Source: Chloroflexota bacterium | Lineage (GTDB): Bacteria > Chloroflexota > Dehalococcoidia > SHYB01 | Assembly (NCBI GenBank): GCA_016200725.1 | Contig: JACQEE010000144.1 | Span: 1 to 5,125, forward strand | Reading direction: 5' to 3' | DNA: 5,125 nt | Shown: positions 1 to 5,125 of the stretch, piece after piece | Layout of the letters: each line of letters begins with the position of its first letter | How positions within the stretch are numbered: position 1 is the first letter of the stretch | Program-made: the position numbers and the translations under genes | Notes under the pieces: model-generated | Told to the model about the DNA's origin: nothing | Database searches by the model: none | The model's input: only the letters and a program-made list of their open reading frames with translations

Positions 1-875
1 CCCGCGGCGAACTGCAGATCGTCGCCGACCTCGTCCAGCCCGAAGGCGTCGGCGAATTGCACATTCGCCTCCTCCAGTTGAAGGCCAAACTGGAGGCGGA
101 GGGACTCTTCGACCCCTCGCGCAAGCGGCCCCTGCCGAAGTTCCCCAAGCGCGTGGCAGTCATCACGTCTCGTACCGGCGCCGTCTGGCACGATATCCAG
201 AACATCGTGCGCCGCCGCTACCCCCTCGTGGAACTTGTCCTCGTGCATACGCCCGTCCAGGGCGACCAGGCCCCTCCCGGCGTCGTCTCTGCGCTACAGA
301 CTGCCAATCAAGTGAGCGACATCGACGTGATTATCGTCGCCCGCGGCGGCGGCTCTCTCGAGGAGCTCTGGGCCTTCAACGAAGAGGCTGTCGCCCGCGC
401 TATCCACGCCAGCCGCATTCCAGTCGTCAGCGCTGTCGGGCACGAGACCGACGTCACCATCGCCGACTATGTTGCCGACGTTCGCGCGCCTACCCCGTCT
501 GCAGCAGCCGAACTGGTCGTACCCGACCGCCTCGCGCTCAAGCGCCGCCTCGTTGAACTGCAGGAGGCCTCCCACAGCCTCGTCGCCGAGCAGGTCCGCC
601 AAGCACGTGACCTGCTGCGCCATTCGCTCACGCGCCTCGATCACGAAGCGCCCGATGTCGTCCCGCTGCGCCAGCTCGAGCGAACTCGTGACGGCCGCCT
701 CGTCCAGCACACCTCAGACGTGCAGGCCGGTGACGCGCTCGGCATCCAGGTCGCCGACGGCAAGGTCGATGCCCAGGTCGTCGGCACGCCTACCATTGCA
801 CCCCAGGTCAAGCCAGCCGCGCCGCGCATCAGGCGTCTCAAAGCGCCGACCGAGCAGATGCCCCTATTCAGGTAG
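1..875 (+). CDS. xseA: Exonuclease VII large subunit (partial, 5' end missing)
   Basis: Catalytic subunit of exonuclease VII, which degrades single-stranded DNA from both ends to short oligonucleotides and acts in the cytoplasm with XseB. The reading frame is open from the first full codon at base 3, and the translation there (GELQIVADLVQPEGVGEL) matches the end of the family's N-terminal OB-fold region. The TTG at 57 is therefore internal, and the true start lies upstream of the window. Family catalytic residues are visible with correct spacing: Asp in TGAVWHD (near 192), Arg in ARGGGS (near 342), and His and Asp in GHETD (near 441-452). These correspond to E. coli D155, R205, H238 and D241. 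The APTPSAAAE motif follows. The helical region after it is unusually short, with LRQ (666-674) running straight into LERTRDGRLV, so the usual RGYA segment is absent. A Pro/Ala-rich tail ends in QMPLFR. The identity is very secure. Whether the shortened form is functional is unknown. Confidence 0.95.
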   Translation, partial: RGELQIVADLVQPEGVGELHIRLLQLKAKLEAEGLFDPSRKRPLPKFPKRVAVITSRTGAVWHDIQNIVRRRYPLVELVLVHTPVQGDQAPPGVVSALQTANQVSDIDVIIVARGGGSLEELWAFNEEAVARAIHASRIPVVSAVGHETDVTIADYVADVRAPTPSAAAELVVPDRLALKRRLVELQEASHSLVAEQVRQARDLLRHSLTRLDHEAPDVVPLRQLERTRDGRLVQHTSDVQAGDALGIQVADGKVDAQVVGTPTIAPQVKPAAPRIRRLKAPTEQMPLFR

Positions 876-921
876 CAATACCCTTTCTCTGTTGTTCGGC
901 CATCAGCGTCCGATGTACGAT

Positions 922-926
922 AGGTG
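922..926 (+). promoter_or_regulatory. Ribosome binding site deciding the xseB start
   Basis: AGGTG ends 4 bases before the GTG at 931. Pairing with the 3' part of the anti-Shine-Dalgarno sequence at that spacing supports GTG 931 over ATG 913. The match is modest, so the alternative start is not excluded. Confidence 0.4.
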
Positions 927-930
927 CACC

Positions 931-1170
931 GTGAGCGCCAAACATCAACCAGACCTCGACTTCGAACAGGCCTTTCAGAGGTTAGAGGAAACGGTGCAAG
1001 CCCTCGAGAAGGGTGGCCTCACGCTCGCACAGTCGACCTCGCTCTACGAAGAGGGCATGCGGCTCGCGAAGATCTGTAGCCAGCGCCTCGACACCGCGGA
1101 ACTGAAGATTACCGAGTTACAGAACGCCTTCCTCAGCCAGGTGAACGGTCAAGGGGCCTCAAATGGCTAG
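931..1170 (+). CDS. xseB: Exonuclease VII small subunit
   Basis: Small helical subunit of exonuclease VII. Several copies bind the long helical region of XseA and are needed for activity. The 79-residue product has the family pattern: FEQAFQRLEETVQALEKG, then LTLAQSTSLYEEGMRLAKIC, then LDTAELKITEL, which is a short helix, the conserved E-G-M segment and a second helix. Length is typical (about 60-85 residues). I chose the GTG at 931 because AGGTG at 922-926 fits the 3' part of a Shine-Dalgarno site. An in-frame ATG at 913 would add six residues (MYDRCT) but has no visible ribosome binding site. The gene follows xseA by 55 bases, and its stop overlaps the next gene by 8 bases, which suggests co-transcription. 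The long open frame upstream in this phase is an out-of-frame shadow of xseA. Confidence 0.92.
   Translation: MSAKHQPDLDFEQAFQRLEETVQALEKGGLTLAQSTSLYEEGMRLAKICSQRLDTAELKITELQNAFLSQVNGQGASNG
1151..1156 (+). promoter_or_regulatory. Ribosome binding site of the PHP gene, inside xseB
   Basis: AAGGGG lies within the last codons of xseB, 6 bases before the ATG at 1163. With the 8-base overlap of the two genes it suggests translational coupling. Confidence 0.55.
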
Positions 1171-1849
1171 TGCCCTTGTCCTCCGTGGCGACTTCCATAT
1201 GCACACCTGGTACTCGAAGGACTGCGGCACGCGTCCTGCCGCGCTCGTCAAACGAGCGCTCAAGGTAGGCCTCACTTGCATCGCGGTAACCGATCACAAC
1301 ACCATCAAGGGTGGCCTCGAAGTCCAGAAGATCGCCCCGCCCGGGTTGAAAGTCATCGTCGCCGAAGAAGTCAAGACGCCCTATGGTGAAATAACTGGAT
1401 TCTTTCTCAAGGAAGAGGTGCCCAAGGGTCTCTCGCCCGAGGAGACGTGCAAACGTATCAAGGCACAGGGCGGCCTTGTCTCCATCCCTCACCCGTACGA
1501 CCGCGTCCGTCGCTACGTACTCCAGCCCGAGGTTGTCGAAGCGATCATGCCCTACATCGACATCGTCGAGGTCTTCAACGCACGCACGACTTTTCTGCGC
1601 GACTCCGATGCCGCCCGCGCCTTCGCTGAGAAGCACGGCTTTGCGAAAGGCGCTGGCAGCGACGCCCACTGCACCCTCGAACTCGGCCATGTCTTCGTCG
1701 AGATGCCGCCCTTCGATGGCGCTCAGGGCTTCAAGGAGTCGTTGCGCGCGGCGAAGATCAAGGCGCGCCGCTCGTCGCCTCTCTATCACAGTGTGAGCAC
1801 CTTCACCAAGATCCGCAAGCGTGTTCTTCTTTGGGGCTCAGGGCGGTAG
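1163..1849 (+). CDS. PHP-domain metal-dependent phosphoesterase-like protein
   Basis: A 228-residue stand-alone PHP-domain protein. The PHP superfamily folds as a distorted TIM barrel binding up to three metal ions, and it includes phosphoesterases, the proofreading domain of some DNA polymerases and histidinol phosphatase. The expected metal ligands are all visible: HMHT with H12 and H14, followed by S18 and D20; TDH with D44 and H45; E68/E69 after strand VIVA; H110 in SIPHP; E136/N139 in EVFNA; and GSDAH with D167 and H169. The order and spacing match small PHP proteins with a PHP-associated C-terminal segment, so an active hydrolase is likely. The substrate is unknown: nucleotides, oligonucleotides and sugar phosphates are all possible. 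The start is ATG 1163, preceded by AAGGGG. It overlaps xseB by 8 bases and is followed after 6 bases by the formyltransferase. No signal peptide or membrane segment is seen, so it should be cytoplasmic. The family is secure and the function is not. Confidence 0.88.
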   Translation: MASALVLRGDFHMHTWYSKDCGTRPAALVKRALKVGLTCIAVTDHNTIKGGLEVQKIAPPGLKVIVAEEVKTPYGEITGFFLKEEVPKGLSPEETCKRIKAQGGLVSIPHPYDRVRRYVLQPEVVEAIMPYIDIVEVFNARTTFLRDSDAARAFAEKHGFAKGAGSDAHCTLELGHVFVEMPPFDGAQGFKESLRAAKIKARRSSPLYHSVSTFTKIRKRVLLWGSGR

Positions 1850-1855
1850 CGCGGC

Positions 1856-2671
1856 GTGTACCGCATCGGCCTCTTCGCCACCGGTCGCGGCCAGGGCTCG
1901 CGCCAACTCGTCGAAGCCATCCACGAGGCGATAAAGTCCGGGCGTCTCAAGGCGCGTATCGATTTCATCTTCAGCAACCGCGAGGCTGGTGAATTTGACC
2001 CCACCGATGGGTTCTTCCAACTCGTCCACGACCTTGGCTACCCGCTCGTCACCCACTCCTTCCGCAAGTACCGTGAGCGCGTCGGCAAGATCGGCGATTG
2101 GCGCACCGGCTACGACCGCGAGGTCATGGCGCTCCTGAAGTCCTTCTCCCCTGACCTCTGCGTCCTCGCAGGCTACCTGCTCATCTGGAGCGCCGAGATG
2201 TGCGACCGGTACACGGCCGTCAACCTACACCCCGCGTCCCCAGGAGGCCCCATCGGCATGTGGCAGAAGGTGATCTGGGAGCTCATCGCCACGAAAGCGG
2301 AGACCAGCGGCAACATGATTTTCCACGTCACGAAAGACCTCGATCGTGGCCCCGTTGTCTCCTACGGCACCTTCTCGCTTCGCGGTAGTGATATCGAACA
2401 GGCCTGGAAGGCGGTCGAGGGTGTGCCTGTCGAGCGGCTTATGAAAGACCCTGGCGAGGAACTCCCACTCTTCAAGAGCATCCGGGAGCGCGGCGCGCTA
2501 CGCGAGCGGCCCCTCGTTGTCGAAACTCTTCGCGCCTTCACCGCGGGCGAGGTCAAGATTGATCAGGGTACCGTCATCGATTCGATGGGTTGCCCAACAC
2601 CTGGTCTGGACCTCACCGACCAAATCGAGGCTTACCTTCGCCGCACAAGCCATTCTTCCGAATCGTCGTGA
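1856..2671 (+). CDS. PurN-like formyltransferase family protein
   Basis: A 271-residue protein with the formyltransferase Rossmann-like fold that uses 10-formyltetrahydrofolate. PurN-type features are PDLCVLAGYLLI (residues 99-110), then N123 and H125 in AVNLHPASPGG, and D163 in LDRGPVV. These correspond to the catalytic Asn, His and Asp of E. coli PurN (N106, H108, D144). The N-terminal glycine-rich loop, ATGRGQGSRQLV (residues 8-19), resembles but differs from the substrate-phosphate loop of true PurN (usually GSGSN-like). About 60-75 residues beyond the catalytic core form an extra C-terminal region not present in E. coli PurN (212 residues). It may therefore be a divergent glycinamide ribonucleotide formyltransferase or act on another amine. 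The start is GTG 1856, the only start giving a complete first strand (YRIGLFATG), with a weak AGGGCGG at 1840-1846. The gap to the PHP stop is 6 bases, so it is probably the last gene of the xseA cluster. I withhold the purN symbol because the substrate is uncertain. Confidence 0.82.
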   Translation: MYRIGLFATGRGQGSRQLVEAIHEAIKSGRLKARIDFIFSNREAGEFDPTDGFFQLVHDLGYPLVTHSFRKYRERVGKIGDWRTGYDREVMALLKSFSPDLCVLAGYLLIWSAEMCDRYTAVNLHPASPGGPIGMWQKVIWELIATKAETSGNMIFHVTKDLDRGPVVSYGTFSLRGSDIEQAWKAVEGVPVERLMKDPGEELPLFKSIRERGALRERPLVVETLRAFTAGEVKIDQGTVIDSMGCPTPGLDLTDQIEAYLRRTSHSSESS

Positions 2672-2719
2672 GGGCACCAGAATTTACACCACCATTGTTA
2701 TACGCCATCGCAGGAAAAC

Positions 2720-2746
2720 AAAAAGGCGAGCGGGGCTCGCCTTTTT
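2720..2746. terminator. Bidirectional rho-independent terminator between convergent clusters
   Basis: A perfect 11-bp inverted repeat. AAAAAGGCGAG (2720-2730) and CTCGCCTTTTT (2736-2746) are separated by the 5-base loop CGGGG. The six-base GC-rich stem is flanked by five A on the left and five T on the right, so transcripts from either strand end in a hairpin followed by U residues. It lies 48 bases after the formyltransferase stop and 20 bases after the clpX stop, as expected for a shared terminator. The rest of the 2672-2766 gap is a relatively AT-rich spacer with no gene. Confidence 0.9.
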
Positions 2747-2766
2747 ACTAGCCGCTCAAAGTCTTG

Positions 2767-4083
2767 CTACGCCGTCTTCTGCTGCTCCGCGGTGCCAGGC
2801 ACAGGCTGGCCTGACCCAGTGAGCAACAGTGGCTGTCGCTTGTTCTTGATGCTCTCCGCTGTGATGACACATTTCCGCACGTCGGTCATCGAGGGGATGA
2901 TGTACATCACCTCGAGCAGCGTCTCTTCGATCACCGTGCGAAGGCCGCGCGCACCCGTCTTGCGCTTCATCGCGGCTTCGGCGGCGGCCTCCAGTGCATC
3001 GTCTGCGAACGCCAAATCGACCTTGTCCAATTTGAAAAGCCGCTGGTATTGCTTCGTGATGGCATTCTTCGGTTCGGTCAGGATGCGGACCAGATCCTGC
3101 TTGCTGAGTGTTTCGAGTGCAGCTACGACTGGCAATCTGCCCACGAACTCAGGGATCAGGCCAAACTGGAGCAAGTCGTCCGGAATCAGGTGCTCCAGTA
3201 CATGCTGCTCCTGGATGCTTAGACCGCTCTTCCCCGTGGACCGTTGCTTCGCGTTGAAACCGATGGGGGCTGCGTCGAGACCGACACGCTTAGCGACGAT
3301 CTTGTCCAGCCCCTCGAACGCGCCGCCGCAGATGAAGAGGATGTTTTGTGTCTTGAGCTGGATGAACTCTTGATACGGGTGCTTCCTTCCGCCCTGCGAA
3401 GGTACATTGGCGGTGCAACCCTCGACGATCTTGAGCAGCGCTTGCTGTACCCCTTCGCCGGAGACGTCCAGCGTAATCGACGGGTTCGGCCCCTTGCGCG
3501 CAATCTTGTCAATTTCATCGATGTAGATGATGCCGATCTCGGCGCGTGAAAGATCCCAGTCCGCAGCTTGGATGAGGCGTAGGAGGATGTTCTCCACATC
3601 TTCGCCTACGTAGCCAGCCTCAGTCAGACTCGTCGCGTCTGCGATTGCGAATGGCACGTCCAAAATGCGCGCCAGCGTCTGCGCGAGCAGTGTCTTTCCG
3701 CAACCAGTCGGGCCGACGAGCAGGATATTGCTCTTGTCAACTTCCACACCGCCGTTCATGATCGCAGGACGGATGCGCTTGTAGTGGTTATAGACGGCGA
3801 CGCTGAGGACTTTCTTCGCTTTCTCCTGGCCGACAACATACTCGCTCAGTTGATCGTAGATCTTCTTCGGCGTTAGATTGGCGATCGCCTGACTGCCCTG
3901 AGTCGTCGCCGGCTGCTGTTGCGCCGGTGTCTCTTCATCGATGATCCGCTGGCAAAGACGCACGCACTCGTCGCAGATGTAGACCTTGCCCGGCCCCGCG
4001 ATGAGCCGCTTTACCTGATGTTGTAGCTTGCCGCAAAATGAGCATTCATAGTGTGTCCGGGTGCTCCGATTGCCAGCAGCCAT
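2767..4083 (-). CDS. clpX: ATP-dependent Clp protease ATP-binding subunit ClpX
   Basis: AAA+ unfoldase whose hexamer recognises tagged or damaged proteins, unfolds them with ATP and threads them into the ClpP chamber. The 438 residues are full length. The N-terminal zinc domain has C14, C17, C37 and C40. Walker A is GPTGCGKT (124-131), pore-1 loop GYVGED (157-162), Walker B IIYIDE (185-190), the RKH loop R233-K234-H235, the ClpP-docking IGF loop I274-G275-F276, an arginine-finger region EFVGR (to R316), and sensor 2 GARGLR (377-382). In the pore-2 loop the usual SITRD reads SITLD, placing Leu at residue 205. The start is ATG with AGGGA 8 bases upstream. It lies 48 bases downstream of clpP in the tig-clpP-clpX order and ends at the shared terminator. 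No separate promoter is evident in the clpP-clpX gap. The identity is essentially certain. Confidence 0.98.
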   Translation of the reverse strand: MAAGNRSTRTHYECSFCGKLQHQVKRLIAGPGKVYICDECVRLCQRIIDEETPAQQQPATTQGSQAIANLTPKKIYDQLSEYVVGQEKAKKVLSVAVYNHYKRIRPAIMNGGVEVDKSNILLVGPTGCGKTLLAQTLARILDVPFAIADATSLTEAGYVGEDVENILLRLIQAADWDLSRAEIGIIYIDEIDKIARKGPNPSITLDVSGEGVQQALLKIVEGCTANVPSQGGRKHPYQEFIQLKTQNILFICGGAFEGLDKIVAKRVGLDAAPIGFNAKQRSTGKSGLSIQEQHVLEHLIPDDLLQFGLIPEFVGRLPVVAALETLSKQDLVRILTEPKNAITKQYQRLFKLDKVDLAFADDALEAAAEAAMKRKTGARGLRTVIEETLLEVMYIIPSMTDVRKCVITAESIKNKRQPLLLTGSGQPVPGTAEQQKTA

Positions 4084-4091
4084 CGTGTTTG

Positions 4092-4096
4092 TCCCT
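4092..4096 (-). promoter_or_regulatory. Ribosome binding site of clpX
   Basis: On the minus strand AGGGA stands 8 bases before the clpX ATG, inside the 48-base clpP-clpX gap. It supports the assigned start, which also gives the normal short lead to the zinc domain. Confidence 0.55.
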
Positions 4097-4131
4097 GAGG
4101 TGTTCGAGTTAGACGCTTCGCCCTCGACAGG

Positions 4132-4773
4132 TTACCGTGCCGCTGCCGCGGCGGTCGCTTGCTTCGAGGCCAGGATTTCGTCGACCAAGCCGTATTCCTT
4201 AGCCTGATTCGCATCCATGTAGAAGTCTCGGTCCGAGTCGCGTGCGATCCGGTCGTACGGCTGCCCCGTGTTCTCTGCGAGAATCTTGCGTATCTTATCT
4301 TGCAGGCGCAAGATCTCCCGCGCCGCGATTTCGATGTCCGCGGCTTGGCCTTGCGCGCCGCCCATCGCCTGGTGCATGTGGATCGTGGCATTGGGCAGCG
4401 CGTACCGCTTGCCCTTCGCACCCGAACTCAACAGCACCGTCGCCATGCTTGCCGCCATGCCCACGCAGATGGTGGCCACGTCGCAGCGCACGAGGCGCAT
4501 CGTGTCATAGATTGCCAGGCCGGCGCTGATGACGCCGCCGGGGCTGTGGATGTACAGGCTGATGTCCTTCTCGGGGTCTTCTCGGTCGAGGTAGAGCAAT
4601 TGGGCAATGATCAGGTTCGCGATCTGGTCGTTGATCGGCGTGCCAAGGAAGACGATGCGCTCCTTGAGCAGCAGCGAGTAGATATCGAACGCTCGCTCTC
4701 CACGGGCGCTCTGTTCGATGACCATGGGGATGATGTTCGACGGAGGCGTGTACAGCGGCGAGTGGTCAGACAT
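4132..4773 (-). CDS. clpP: ATP-dependent Clp protease proteolytic subunit ClpP
   Basis: Serine peptidase subunit (family S14) that forms a double heptameric barrel and degrades polypeptides fed by ClpX. The 213-residue product is of normal length. The catalytic triad is visible: S109 in GMAASM, H134 in IHMHQAMGG, and D183 in ARDSDRD. The 49-residue His to Asp spacing equals that of E. coli ClpP. Other family blocks are IPMVIEQ with [10 protein letters not shown] near the N-terminus, the SPGG oxyanion segment (77-80), TGQPYDRI and EYGLVDEI. About 14 residues precede IPMVIEQ and probably form a short propeptide removed on maturation, which is inferred from the family. The C-terminus is an Ala-rich tail. 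The start codon ATG has a strong AAGGAG site 9 bases upstream. It sits 13 bases after the tig stop and 48 bases before clpX, so the protease and its unfoldase are probably made from one transcript. Confidence 0.98.
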   Translation of the reverse strand: MSDHSPLYTPPSNIIPMVIEQSARGERAFDIYSLLLKERIVFLGTPINDQIANLIIAQLLYLDREDPEKDISLYIHSPGGVISAGLAIYDTMRLVRCDVATICVGMAASMATVLLSSGAKGKRYALPNATIHMHQAMGGAQGQAADIEIAAREILRLQDKIRKILAENTGQPYDRIARDSDRDFYMDANQAKEYGLVDEILASKQATAAAAAR

Positions 4774-4782
4774 GCGGGGGGA

Positions 4783-4788
4783 CTCCTT
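4783..4788 (-). promoter_or_regulatory. Ribosome binding site of clpP, overlapping the tig stop codon
   Basis: On the minus strand the tig stop TAA is directly continued as TAAGGAG. The Shine-Dalgarno AAGGAG thus shares its two A residues with the stop and lies 9 bases before the clpP ATG. Ribosomes ending tig are positioned over the clpP start signal, which suggests translational coupling. Confidence 0.7.
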
Positions 4789-5125
4789 ATTGCTGAGCGG
4801 AAACGGCCGCCGATCCGGCGGCTTCCATCGGACGACCGGTCACAATCTCTGCTAGTCGGTCTAGCGTCTTGCGCGTGAGGATCGAGCGCTCAATCGACTT
4901 CCGATTGGCCTCGGTGTTGAGCGCGCGGCGCATGCGCTCAGTCTGCTCGCCTGCCGACTGCGCCAGTTCATCAATCGACGCATCCACCTCGGCGGACTCT
5001 ACCTTTACGCCTTCCTTGTCGCGCAACTCCGTCAACACCAGCGAGCGCATCACCCGCTTCAAGGCCTCGGGTTTGAGTTCGCCGGTCATCTGCTCGCGCG
5101 TCTTGCCCAGGCTTGCAAGGTACTG
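4787..5125 (-). CDS. tig: Trigger factor, C-terminal part (partial, 5' end missing)
   Basis: Trigger factor is the ribosome-associated chaperone and peptidyl-prolyl isomerase that meets nascent chains at the exit tunnel. Only about the last 112 residues are in the window. The frame is open to the window edge, and the translation upstream of the first ATG ([12 protein letters not shown]) continues the family pattern, so the ATG at 5089 is internal. The visible part matches the helical C-terminal chaperone domain: YLASLGKT, then [19 protein letters not shown], then [18 protein letters not shown], and later [16 protein letters not shown]. The ribosome-binding and isomerase domains lie outside. 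Position directly before clpP and clpX strongly supports the call, since tig-clpP-clpX is a widespread order. The tail after the last helix is short and Ala-rich, ending in SAQQ. Confidence 0.93.
   Translation of the reverse strand, partial: QYLASLGKTREQMTGELKPEALKRVMRSLVLTELRDKEGVKVESAEVDASIDELAQSAGEQTERMRRALNTEANRKSIERSILTRKTLDRLAEIVTGRPMEAAGSAAVSAQQ

Noticed and set aside
57..59. TTG as the start of xseA
   Set aside because: Codons 3-56 continue the XseA family sequence with no stop, so the gene starts upstream of the window.
640..700. Frameshift or pseudogene in xseA
   Set aside because: The frame stays open and both flanks match XseA in the same phase, so the missing segment is an in-frame gap. 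No disrupted reading frame is seen.
469..930. Upstream extension of the xseB frame through the end of xseA
   Set aside because: The translation is Ser/Arg/Pro-rich and out of frame with xseA. Family similarity begins only at FEQAFQRLEE, so the extension is a shadow and not an XseA-XseB fusion.
1133..1789. Minus-strand open frame (218 codons) opposite the PHP gene
   Set aside because: The PHP gene has all metal-binding motifs, and the antisense translation shows no recognisable domain.
2517..2822. Plus-strand open frame of 101 codons across the convergent gap
   Set aside because: It overlaps the formyltransferase, runs through the terminator and into the end of clpX, and has a low-complexity, shadow-like composition.
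4084..4131. Possible separate promoter for clpX
   Set aside because: No convincing -35/-10 pair is visible in these 48 bases; only the ribosome binding site can be supported.
4159..4878. Long plus-strand open frame (239 codons) opposite clpP and the end of tig
   Set aside because: It is antisense to a certain ClpP with intact triad, its Arg/Val/Asp-rich composition is typical of high-GC shadow frames, and it matches no family I recognise.

Overview
This window is an ordinary, high-GC, gene-dense piece of bacterial chromosome holding two convergent gene clusters. The strongest family matches are to housekeeping genes. The protein sequences (ClpX zinc-domain N-terminus, ClpP with an HQAMGG segment around the catalytic His, exonuclease VII next to a PHP protein and a PurN-like formyltransferase) resemble Chloroflexota, perhaps a Dehalococcoidia-like lineage. 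That assignment comes from recognition only and is moderate to low confidence. No mobile element, CRISPR array, tRNA or rRNA was seen.

Plus strand, 1-2671: a four-gene cluster in one direction. It starts with the 3' part of xseA (exonuclease VII large subunit, 5' end outside the window). It continues with xseB (small subunit), a small PHP-domain phosphoesterase-like gene whose start overlaps the xseB stop by 8 bases, and a GTG-started PurN-like formyltransferase beginning 6 bases after the PHP stop. The tight spacing suggests one transcript. XseA and XseB form exonuclease VII, which degrades single-stranded DNA in repair. The PHP and formyltransferase genes have intact catalytic signatures, but their substrates cannot be read from sequence.

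Convergent gap, 2672-2766: a perfect 11-bp inverted repeat with an A tract on one side and a T tract on the other. It should act as a bidirectional terminator for both clusters.

Minus strand, 5125-2767: the C-terminus of trigger factor (tig, 5' end outside the window), then clpP and clpX. This is the classical tig-clpP-clpX order, joining a ribosome-bound chaperone to the ClpXP protease. The clpP ribosome binding site overlaps the tig stop codon.

The points most worth a second look are three. XseA seems to lack about 60-75 residues of its helical region, including the usual RGYA segment. XseA also ends in QMPLF, which looks like a sliding-clamp-binding pentapeptide. ClpX has Leu where the pore-2 loop normally carries Arg. 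I found no convincing evidence of a wholly new multi-gene system. The nearest candidate is the PHP plus formyltransferase pair attached to exonuclease VII.
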